A stretch of DNA of 5,458 bases from an uncultured bacterium (lineage in GTDB: Bacteria > Bacteroidota > Bacteroidia > Bacteroidales > Paludibacteraceae), in NCBI GenBank assembly GCA_947074225.1, contig CAMTOX010000151.1:1-5458 (forward strand), in the 5' to 3' direction. Every line of letters begins with the position of its first letter. Within the stretch, counting starts at the first letter, position 1. The position numbers and the translations under genes were made by a program. The notes beneath the pieces are model-generated. The model searched no databases. It had not been told where the DNA came from and saw only the letters and a list, made by a program, of their open reading frames with translations. This document shows, in pieces, positions 1 through 5,458 of the stretch.

Positions 1-204
1 GACATAGTCTATTTAAAACCTTTTCCATTGCCTAATATAGACACCTCTGATATTGTTAAGGCACCGCCATTTCCTGGTGACAAAGAATATTATAATATAG
101 ATATTGACAATATTGATCGCTTTAGAGCAATGGTTGTAGCTTTAGAACCATTAGCTTCACTAACAAAAGAGCGTAAGAAGAAAGCGAAGAATATAAAAAA
201 GTAA
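1..204 (+). CDS. C-terminal fragment of an unrecognised protein (5'-truncated by window)
   Basis: Frame 1 is open from the first base to a TAA at 202-204, giving 67 codons. The only internal Met (codon 44) would leave just 24 residues, so the gene most likely begins left of the window. The visible part has a proline-rich stretch (residues 6-25, with PFPLP and APPFPG), an acidic and Asn/Asp/Ile-rich stretch (residues 27-39), a short helix-like segment (41-54), and a very basic end in which about half of the last 13 residues are Lys. No signal peptide, membrane segment or catalytic motif is visible in this part. I do not recognise the family. A basic tail suits contact with nucleic acid or ribosome, but that is only a guess. 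The next gene starts 57 bases downstream on the same strand, so co-transcription is possible unless the candidate promoter at 245-252 is used. That it is coding rests on the open frame, ordinary-looking composition and a sensible stop position. Confidence 0.6.
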   Translation, partial: DIVYLKPFPLPNIDTSDIVKAPPFPGDKEYYNIDIDNIDRFRAMVVALEPLASLTKERKKKAKNIKK

Positions 205-244
205 AAATAGCAATATAGGAAAAGCAGAAGCATTTGTATCACGA

Positions 245-252
245 TATCTTTG
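245..252 (+). promoter_or_regulatory. Candidate Bacteroidota -7 promoter element (TATCTTTG)
   Basis: TATCTTTG matches the Bacteroidota -7 consensus TAnnTTTG exactly. It lies just upstream of the ATG at 262. No good -33 TTTG is found at the usual spacing of about 19-21 bases: the TTTG at 233-236 is only 8 bases upstream. If used, transcription would start around 257-260 and leave almost no leader before the ATG. An eight-base motif with two free positions can easily arise by chance in AT-rich DNA, so this is tentative. Confidence 0.3.
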
Positions 253-261
253 TCTCAACAT

Positions 262-1122
262 ATGAAAACGAAATTAACCACTGAAGAAGAGTATAGAAAA
301 CGAGTAGCTAAAGTAGTGGAATATATCGGACAACATTTGGATGAAAAGATAGATTTAATACAACTGGCTGAAATAAGTCACTTCTCTTTATTCCATTTTC
401 ATCGCATCATGAAAGGCTATTTAGGAGAAGCCATTGGAAGTTATATTGTTCGAGAACGTAATGAAGCTGCCGCAAGAATGTTGAGATATACCGACGAAAC
501 CATTTCAAACATTGCATATTCTGTGGGGTATGAAACTCCTTCTTCTTTAAGTAAATCGTTTCATAAGTATTATGGAATAACACCAAGTAATTTTAGACTC
601 ACTAAAAATTATAAACTTATGAAAGAAGAAAAACAGAGCAAATCCATTAAATTAAGTCGAGGTAAAGTAATGGAATTACCCAATAAACAGGTAATATACA
701 TTGCAGAGAAAGGAAACTATAGCCAAATAGATTATGGAACACAGTTTCAACGTTTATGGCAAGAGGTGAAAACTCAAGGTTTATTCACGGCAGGAATAGA
801 ACATTTAGGTTTTTATTACGACTCACCAGAAGTAACAGAAGATGTGCATCTTAAAAGTGATATCTGTTTAAGAGTAATCAAGGAGGCACAACCCAATGGC
901 GAAATAGCCGTTAAAACAATACCTGGAGGGATGTTTGCACAGTTTACCTACATTGGCCCTTATCATGAAATTGGTGCTGCTTACGACAGAATATATGGCG
1001 AACTACTGGCAAAGTTAGGATATGAGCCACGAGAACATTTCTGTTTTGAGAAATATATTAGCAATCCTCAACGTGTCATTCCAGAGAAGCTAAAAACAGA
1101 AATCTATATACCTGTTCAATAA
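262..1122 (+). CDS. AraC-family transcriptional regulator, Rob-like (HTH + GyrI-like effector domain)
   Basis: A cytoplasmic DNA-binding regulator of 286 residues from the ATG at 262. Residues about 12-112 form the AraC/XylS domain. The first helix-turn-helix is around 33-52 (DLIQLAEISHFSLFHFHRIM). The second is around 79-104 (ISNIAYSVGYETPSSLSKSF), followed by the family signature YYGITPSNFR at 103-112. After a lysine-rich linker (about 113-135), residues about 136-286 match the GyrI-like/effector-binding fold, with FTYIGPYHEIG and a C-terminal TEIYIPV. The Glu of that last motif (E280) corresponds to the buried acidic residue that contacts cationic ligands in BmrR-type domains. DNA-binding domain first and GyrI-like domain second is the order seen in E. 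coli Rob, so a small-molecule or drug/stress-responsive activator is a reasonable inference. Ligand and targets are unknown. A TTG at 250 would add four residues, but it lies within the candidate promoter element and the ATG is preferred. The gene converges on the glycogen genes and is not in their operon. Confidence 0.93.
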   Translation: MKTKLTTEEEYRKRVAKVVEYIGQHLDEKIDLIQLAEISHFSLFHFHRIMKGYLGEAIGSYIVRERNEAAARMLRYTDETISNIAYSVGYETPSSLSKSFHKYYGITPSNFRLTKNYKLMKEEKQSKSIKLSRGKVMELPNKQVIYIAEKGNYSQIDYGTQFQRLWQEVKTQGLFTAGIEHLGFYYDSPEVTEDVHLKSDICLRVIKEAQPNGEIAVKTIPGGMFAQFTYIGPYHEIGAAYDRIYGELLAKLGYEPREHFCFEKYISNPQRVIPEKLKTEIYIPVQ

Positions 1123-1145
1123 CTAAGGGTATGATGATAAAAGCA

Positions 1146-1181
1146 TCGGTGCCATATACTACAATGAGTATATGGCACCGA
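1146..1181. terminator. Bidirectional intrinsic terminator between converging genes
   Basis: A perfect 15-bp inverted repeat: TCGGTGCCATATACT at 1146-1160 pairs with 1167-1181 around a 6-base loop (ACAATG). It lies 23 bases after the regulator's stop and 18 bases after the phosphorylase stop on the other strand. On the minus strand the stem is followed by TGCTTTTATC, a modest U-tract, so termination of the phosphorylase transcript is best supported. On the plus strand the following CCTCTATTAT is a poor U-tract, and termination of the regulator transcript by this hairpin is less certain. Confidence 0.8.
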
Positions 1182-1199
1182 CCTCTATTATAACTACAA

Positions 1200-3779
1200 T
1201 TAATTCTGTGTAAATGTTGCAGGAATCCAGCGTACATAAGCAAAATCTTGACGATGTGCTAAGTCGGGATTTTTAGGGAACATGCGGAAAGCAAAGCGGT
1301 ATGTACCACTAATAGTAACCTGAGTATCCAGATGCATAAATAGTTTGCTACCCTCTGTTTTCACAAGATTGAACTCTTTCACCTCTACTAAATGTTCCTT
1401 ACCATCTGTATCTTTAGAGATTACTACCATCTCTAAGCCAATATTCTTAATGCTTTCATCTTTAGTATCTATAACTGCATTGCACAACAGATGGTCGCCT
1501 AACATGATGGTATCATGGTCAATATGATTCACTTCTAACGATTCAACTTGAATGTTATCCCAAGCTTGAGCCATTTTAATTTTCCATTGAGCAATTTGTT
1601 TAGCCTTTTCAAAGTCATGCTCAATTAACGATGCCGAGCGTTTTCCCATTGGTAGATAGAACTGACGTATATAATCGTCTAACATACGTTTCATAGTAAA
1701 ACGCGGTGTAATTAAAGCCAACGATTTCTTAATGGTAGCAATCCACTCTGGTGAGTAGCCCTTAGAACTTTTTGCAAAGAACTGTGGAATCAGTTCATTC
1801 TCCAGAATGCTATATATTGTTGCTGCATCCAATTGGTCTTGGTGCTCTTGGTTTTCGTAAGTACGTTTATCTGTTAAAGCCCATCCGGCTCCCTCTACAT
1901 ACCCTTCATACCACCATCCGTCGAGCACTGAGAAGTTCAGCACACCATTCATTTGTGCCTTCTCACCAGACGTTCCTGAAGCCTCCAACGGACGTGTTGG
2001 TGTGTTTAACCATACATCTACACCAGAGATAAGACGTTTAGCTAAACGCATGTCATAGTTCTCCAAAAAGATTACCTTACCTAAGAACTGAGGCATACGC
2101 GATATCTCAATAATTTGCTTAATCAATCCCTGACCACCACCATCGGCAGGGTGCGCTTTACCGGTAAAGATGAACTGAACCGGATAGTTTGGATTATTAA
2201 CAATACGTTCTAAACGTTCTAAATCGGTAAATAAGAGATGTGCACGTTTATAAGTCGCAAAGCGACGTCCGAAACCTATCATTAAGGCATTTGGATTGAT
2301 ACGGTCCAAAATAGACATAATCTTTGAAGGGTCGTTCTGATTCTTAAGCCAATTATCGGCAAACTGTTGCTTGATATAATCAATCAATTTCAATTTCAAG
2401 TTCATACGCGTATCCCAAATCTCTTCGTCGGGAATTTCGTGAACTTTATCCCACACCTTGAGGCTTGATTGGTTAGCATAAAACTTCTTGCCAAAATATT
2501 TTTCGTACACGCCTTTCCATTCCGAGGTTGCCCAGGTAGGTAAGTGTACACCATTTGTTACATAACTCACATGAAGTTCTTCGGGCAAATAGCCTTTCCA
2601 AATAGATGCAAACATCTCTTGCGACACCATTCCATGAAGTTTACTCACACCATTCACCTCTTGACAAGTGTTACAAGCAAAGACACTCATAGAGAATTTC
2701 TCGTGCGAACCAGGATTCTCACGTCCTAAGTCAATAAAGTCATTCCATGAGAGACCTAACTTATTAGGATATTCGCTCATATACTTATAGAATAGATCTT
2801 CGCCAAATGAGTCGTGACCAGCAGGTACTGGGGTATGTACAGTATAGAGCGAAGTAGAACGTACTACTTCTAAAGCTTCTTGAAAAGATAACCCTTTAGC
2901 CACACAATCTACCAAGCGTTGAACATTCAACAAGGCAGCATGACCTTCGTTGCAATGATATAATTGTTGAGAGATACCCAATTTTTGCAGCGTTAATACA
3001 CCACCAATACCAAGAAGAATCTCTTGTTTGATACGATTTTCCCAGTCGCCTCCATAAAGTTGGTAGGTAATTACACGGTCGAATTCTGAGTTTAAATCTA
3101 AGTCGGTATCTAAAAGATAGAGTGGCACTCTGCCCACTTGTGCTTTCCAAACATTGGCATATACCACACGGTCTGGATAAGGCACCTCTACCACTACCGG
3201 ATATCCTTCGGCATCCTTAACTTGAGTAATTGGCAAATGATTAAAGTTCTGTGCCTCATATTTAGCCACCTGCTGCCCATCGACCGAAAGTTCTTGGGTG
3301 AAATAGCCGTAGCGATATAAGAATCCTATAGCTACCATATTTACATTACAGTCTGAGGCCTCTTTAAGATAGTCGCCAGCCAATACCCCTAAACCACCGG
3401 AATAGATCTTTAAATGGTCGGTCAATCCATATTCCATGCTGAAATAGGCAATAGAAGGAACCTCTGAAGTAGGTTTCTCGTCAATATATTCTTTGTACTG
3501 AGCATATACACGTTCTAGCTCTGCCATAAAAAGGGTGTCTTTAACCAACTGGTTCAAACGCTCTAATTTAATCTCTTCTAAAAGAGCTATAGGATTGTGT
3601 TTTAGCGTGCGCCATAGCTGTGGGTCCATACTGCGGTATAATGCTTTAGCATCTACATTCCACACCCACCAGAGGTTATGTGCCATCTCTTCTAAGCACT
3701 CAAGTTGCTTTGGCATCTTCGCTTTCACTGTAAATTCAGCCCAAGTAGGCTCGTTTACATGGTTCATTTTTACTTCCAT
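1200..3779 (-). CDS. glgP: Alpha-glucan (glycogen) phosphorylase, GT35, short bacterial type
   Basis: PLP-dependent cytoplasmic enzyme that removes terminal alpha-1,4-glucosyl units from glycogen or maltodextrin with phosphate, giving glucose 1-phosphate. It has 859 residues, full length for the short-type family. Residues about 20-105 form the N-terminal domain of this subfamily (DUF3417-like, with EMAHNLWWVWN at 31-41). The catalytic core follows: AYFSMEYGL at 111-119 and YSGGLGVLAGDYLKEASD at 126-143; NEGHAALL at 277-284; the phosphate/PLP-side GFGRRFATYKR at 502-512; GKAHPAD at 540-546; and the cofactor motif EASGTSGEKAQMNG at 599-612, in which K607 is the expected PLP-binding lysine. The last 120 or so residues form a strand-rich C-terminal extension. 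The ATG at 3779 is chosen because the MEVKMNHVNEP opening resembles the N-terminus of Bacteroidota homologues; M5 (3767) is an alternative. No strong Shine-Dalgarno precedes either. It follows the glycogen synthase gene by 95 bases on the same strand and probably shares its transcript. No frameshift or missing key residue is seen. Confidence 0.96.
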   Translation of the reverse strand: MEVKMNHVNEPTWAEFTVKAKMPKQLECLEEMAHNLWWVWNVDAKALYRSMDPQLWRTLKHNPIALLEEIKLERLNQLVKDTLFMAELERVYAQYKEYIDEKPTSEVPSIAYFSMEYGLTDHLKIYSGGLGVLAGDYLKEASDCNVNMVAIGFLYRYGYFTQELSVDGQQVAKYEAQNFNHLPITQVKDAEGYPVVVEVPYPDRVVYANVWKAQVGRVPLYLLDTDLDLNSEFDRVITYQLYGGDWENRIKQEILLGIGGVLTLQKLGISQQLYHCNEGHAALLNVQRLVDCVAKGLSFQEALEVVRSTSLYTVHTPVPAGHDSFGEDLFYKYMSEYPNKLGLSWNDFIDLGRENPGSHEKFSMSVFACNTCQEVNGVSKLHGMVSQEMFASIWKGYLPEELHVSYVTNGVHLPTWATSEWKGVYEKYFGKKFYANQSSLKVWDKVHEIPDEEIWDTRMNLKLKLIDYIKQQFADNWLKNQNDPSKIMSILDRINPNALMIGFGRRFATYKRAHLLFTDLERLERIVNNPNYPVQFIFTGKAHPADGGGQGLIKQIIEISRMPQFLGKVIFLENYDMRLAKRLISGVDVWLNTPTRPLEASGTSGEKAQMNGVLNFSVLDGWWYEGYVEGAGWALTDKRTYENQEHQDQLDAATIYSILENELIPQFFAKSSKGYSPEWIATIKKSLALITPRFTMKRMLDDYIRQFYLPMGKRSASLIEHDFEKAKQIAQWKIKMAQAWDNIQVESLEVNHIDHDTIMLGDHLLCNAVIDTKDESIKNIGLEMVVISKDTDGKEHLVEVKEFNLVKTEGSKLFMHLDTQVTISGTYRFAFRMFPKNPDLAHRQDFAYVRWIPATFTQN

Positions 3780-3823
3780 GTCATCTCTGAATTATAAATT
3801 CAATAAAAAAGGTAATACTATAT

Positions 3824-3867
3824 GGCAAGTGCTCTATAAAATAGCTAACTATTGACAAGCACTTCCC
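3824..3867 (-). other. Imperfect nested hairpin in the synthase-phosphorylase spacer
   Basis: Read on the minus strand, GGGAAGTGCT (3867-3858) pairs with AGCACTTGCC (3833-3824), nine of ten positions matching. The 24-base loop holds a second stem, AATAG/CTATT (3853-3849 with 3844-3840) around TTAG. It begins 7 bases after the synthase stop codon. The nearest T run (T6, 3810-3805) is 13 bases beyond the stem, too far for a classic intrinsic terminator. It could protect or process the mRNA between the two genes, attenuate read-through, or be chance; the sequence does not decide. Confidence 0.4.
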
Positions 3868-3874
3868 AATTTAT

Positions 3875-5458
3875 TTATTTAGGGCTTTTATGTTTTAATA
3901 AAGCTATCTCAAATGCCTTCTGATAGTAGGCTATAAAAGCTTTCCAATGTGCTTTACGTGCTATTGCTCCAGCTTTCTTGGCCATTTGCTGACGTTCTGT
4001 CTTGTCGGCTTTCAAATAGTATTGCAAATTATCAGCCATTTCTGCTACCAGCAGTGCACTATCGTAATCTGAACGGTGCAACACTGCTACACCTTCGGTG
4101 AGGGGCTGTGCTGTATCAGAAACCCACAATCCAAAACCTGCCAAATCTGTAGTTATGGTAGGGATGGAAAATGCTGCACTCTCCATAGGAGTATAACCCC
4201 AAGGTTCATAATAAGAAGGAAAGAGTGTCAAATCAAAACCTACCAACAAATCGTAATAAGAGAGATTAAATATACCATCGTTGCCCGAGAGGTAAGTTGG
4301 AACAAAAATTACTTTTACGTTCTGTTCTGCGCTATTATATAAGCCTACTCTATTTAGTGTTGCTAATATTGGATCCTTATCGGGCTCCATTAAGTTGTGA
4401 GTCGTAAACCTATTGGATATATTTGGTGTTAATCCTGGTAAAAGATCTTCACGAGCACCGCTATTCCATGCCGGCACTAGTATAAATGCTATTAGCGGTT
4501 TCTCTGTTTCACGATTATTTAATGCCGCCAAAGATTCCACAAAGAGATCTAATCCTTTGTTCTTAAATTCATAGCGACCAGAAGTAGCTATGAGCACTGT
4601 TTCCGGTTCTATCTTCTCGCCGAACAAACGTTCTGCCACAGAAATTAATTTCTGACGCGCTTTACGTCTCTTACTCGTTTTCTGAGCTCCTTTAGGCACA
4701 AAGTCATCTTCAAAACCATTTGGCGTTACAATATCGGCAGGCTTTTCTAACAGCTGTGTACATTCACGGTTGGTAATATCACTTACTGTGGTGAAACAAT
4801 CGGCTTGATGCGCCGCAACCTTTTCAGTAGAGTGTTTAGCAACCATATTTAATTCGCGAGCCATTTGGTCGCCATTATAGTCTAATAAATAGTCGTAAAG
4901 TGGTTTGCCATTTCCTGCTATAGAACGACCTATAGAGGTAGCATGGGTAGTAAAGAGTGTAGCCACTTCTGGCATAAAGTGTTTGCAGTAGAGCAATCCA
5001 AAAGAGGTAGTCCATTCATGGAATTGAGCAACCACAGCCTTATCTTGAAGTTTGAAGTAGTTATAGAAGTTGTGAATTACTGCACCACAAGCATAAGCAA
5101 ACATTGACGATTCATGATAATCGCCATAAGCATAGAGCGAGTCTACACCAAACCACTGCCACATCTGTCCGTAAATATCATTACATTTATCCATAAATGT
5201 AGAGAAGTCTACAAGAATAACTAATGGTTTCCCTGGTATATCCCAACGCCCAACACGTACTGCTATACCTTCTTGTTCATAAAGAACTTTAGCCCACAGA
5301 GCCATTGCACCTTCTAACTCAGGAATAAAATCAGAATGGTCACCACTCTGATTTAAATCAGGTCCAACACATATATAGTGGTCGCCATAATGTTCTTCCA
5401 TTTTACGAGCCTTGGTAGAAACAACAGTATATATGCCACCTACTTTATTGCAGACTTC
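3875..5458 (-). CDS. Glycogen synthase, GT3 (eukaryote-like) type, N-terminus cut by window edge
   Basis: Retaining glucosyltransferase that lengthens alpha-1,4-glucan chains from a nucleotide-glucose donor (UDP-glucose in characterised GT3 enzymes). The frame stays open past the ATG at 5401 to the edge, adding 19 codons that include EVCNKVGGIYTVVSTKA, the donor-loop motif that opens this family. The real start therefore lies outside and the ATG is an internal Met; about 10-25 residues are probably missing. Numbering the 527 visible residues from the edge, further hallmarks are FHEW (146-149), TTHATSIGR (170-178), EKVAAHQADCFTTVSDIT (212-229), TPNGF (245-249), SGRYEFKNKG (293-302, basic R295 and K301), and FPSYYEPWGYTPMES (413-427). 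In the last motif, E418 and E426 match the E-x7-E pair of yeast Gsy2. These fit GT3 better than GT5 GlgA, although pipelines may label it glgA. The C-terminus is short and lacks the long regulated tail of eukaryotic enzymes. The phosphorylase gene follows after 95 bases. Confidence 0.94.
   Translation of the reverse strand, partial: EVCNKVGGIYTVVSTKARKMEEHYGDHYICVGPDLNQSGDHSDFIPELEGAMALWAKVLYEQEGIAVRVGRWDIPGKPLVILVDFSTFMDKCNDIYGQMWQWFGVDSLYAYGDYHESSMFAYACGAVIHNFYNYFKLQDKAVVAQFHEWTTSFGLLYCKHFMPEVATLFTTHATSIGRSIAGNGKPLYDYLLDYNGDQMARELNMVAKHSTEKVAAHQADCFTTVSDITNRECTQLLEKPADIVTPNGFEDDFVPKGAQKTSKRRKARQKLISVAERLFGEKIEPETVLIATSGRYEFKNKGLDLFVESLAALNNRETEKPLIAFILVPAWNSGAREDLLPGLTPNISNRFTTHNLMEPDKDPILATLNRVGLYNSAEQNVKVIFVPTYLSGNDGIFNLSYYDLLVGFDLTLFPSYYEPWGYTPMESAAFSIPTITTDLAGFGLWVSDTAQPLTEGVAVLHRSDYDSALLVAEMADNLQYYLKADKTERQQMAKKAGAIARKAHWKAFIAYYQKAFEIALLKHKSPK

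Noticed and set aside
250..261. TTG at 250 as the regulator's start codon, adding four residues
   Set aside because: The ATG at 262 is in the same frame, the extra residues are outside the conserved domain, and the TTG falls inside the candidate -7 element.
599..680. Coiled-coil or second domain in the Lys-rich linker of the regulator
   Set aside because: The stretch is short and charged and fits a flexible linker between the DNA-binding and GyrI-like domains.
1956..1982. Glu in place of the more common Met in the phosphorylase PLP motif (TSGEKAQMNG) as a sign of an inactive enzyme
   Set aside because: The cofactor lysine K607 and surrounding residues are intact, and this variant is, as far as I recall, usual in Bacteroidota homologues.
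1345..3320. Several open frames of 60-86 codons inside the phosphorylase gene on both strands
   Set aside because: All overlap the conserved phosphorylase reading frame, have irregular composition and no motifs; they are chance frames.
3789..3801. Short palindrome GAATT-ATA-AATTC upstream of the phosphorylase start as an operator
   Set aside because: The arms are only five bases and AT-rich, and no second copy was noticed; too weak to call.
3819..3827. TATATGGCA shared with the terminator right arm (1169-1177), as a possible repeat or operator flanking the phosphorylase gene
   Set aside because: Only nine bases match, and one copy is explained by the terminator stem; chance is likely in AT-rich DNA.
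3535..3855. Plus-strand open frame of 106 codons opposite the phosphorylase start
   Set aside because: It is antisense to strongly conserved phosphorylase coding sequence, has no recognisable domain, and reads like a reverse-frame shadow.
4076..4342. Plus-strand 88-codon frame with many cysteines opposite the glycogen synthase
   Set aside because: It lies antisense to the region encoding the conserved E-x7-E catalytic motif, and its Cys pattern is not a regular metal-binding motif.

Overview
The window looks like chromosomal DNA of a Bacteroidota bacterium, most likely of the Bacteroidales (Bacteroides/Prevotella-like). The DNA is AT-rich. There are no strong Shine-Dalgarno sequences in front of the genes, and a TAnnTTTG-type promoter element is present. 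The glycogen genes pair a eukaryote-like GT3 glycogen synthase with a short-type GT35 alpha-glucan phosphorylase, an arrangement known from this phylum. The genus cannot be fixed from the sequence alone.

Layout, left to right. (1) Positions 1-204, + strand: the last 67 codons of an unrecognised protein with a lysine-rich tail. (2) Positions 262-1122, + strand: a Rob-like AraC-family regulator with an N-terminal double helix-turn-helix DNA-binding domain and a C-terminal GyrI-like ligand-binding domain. (3) Positions 1146-1181: a perfect 15-bp inverted repeat between two converging genes, probably a shared terminator. (4) Positions 1200-3779, - strand: alpha-glucan (glycogen) phosphorylase. 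(5) Positions 3780-3874: a 95-bp spacer containing an imperfect nested hairpin. (6) Position 3875 to the right edge, - strand: GT3-type glycogen synthase. Its frame stays open through the window edge, so the apparent ATG at 5401 is an internal Met and only the extreme N-terminus is missing.

The two minus-strand genes read synthase then phosphorylase and probably form one transcription unit for glycogen turnover. The synthase adds glucosyl units from a nucleotide sugar, and the phosphorylase releases them as glucose 1-phosphate. No branching or debranching enzyme is visible, but the operon may continue beyond the right edge. The AraC-type regulator faces the glycogen genes tail-to-tail, so nothing here links it to their control.

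I see no mobile element, CRISPR array, tRNA, rRNA or convincing undescribed system. The items most worth checking are the short-leader promoter/start arrangement of the regulator, the structured synthase-phosphorylase spacer, the lack of the eukaryotic arginine cluster in the GT3 enzyme, and the unidentified gene tail at the left edge.
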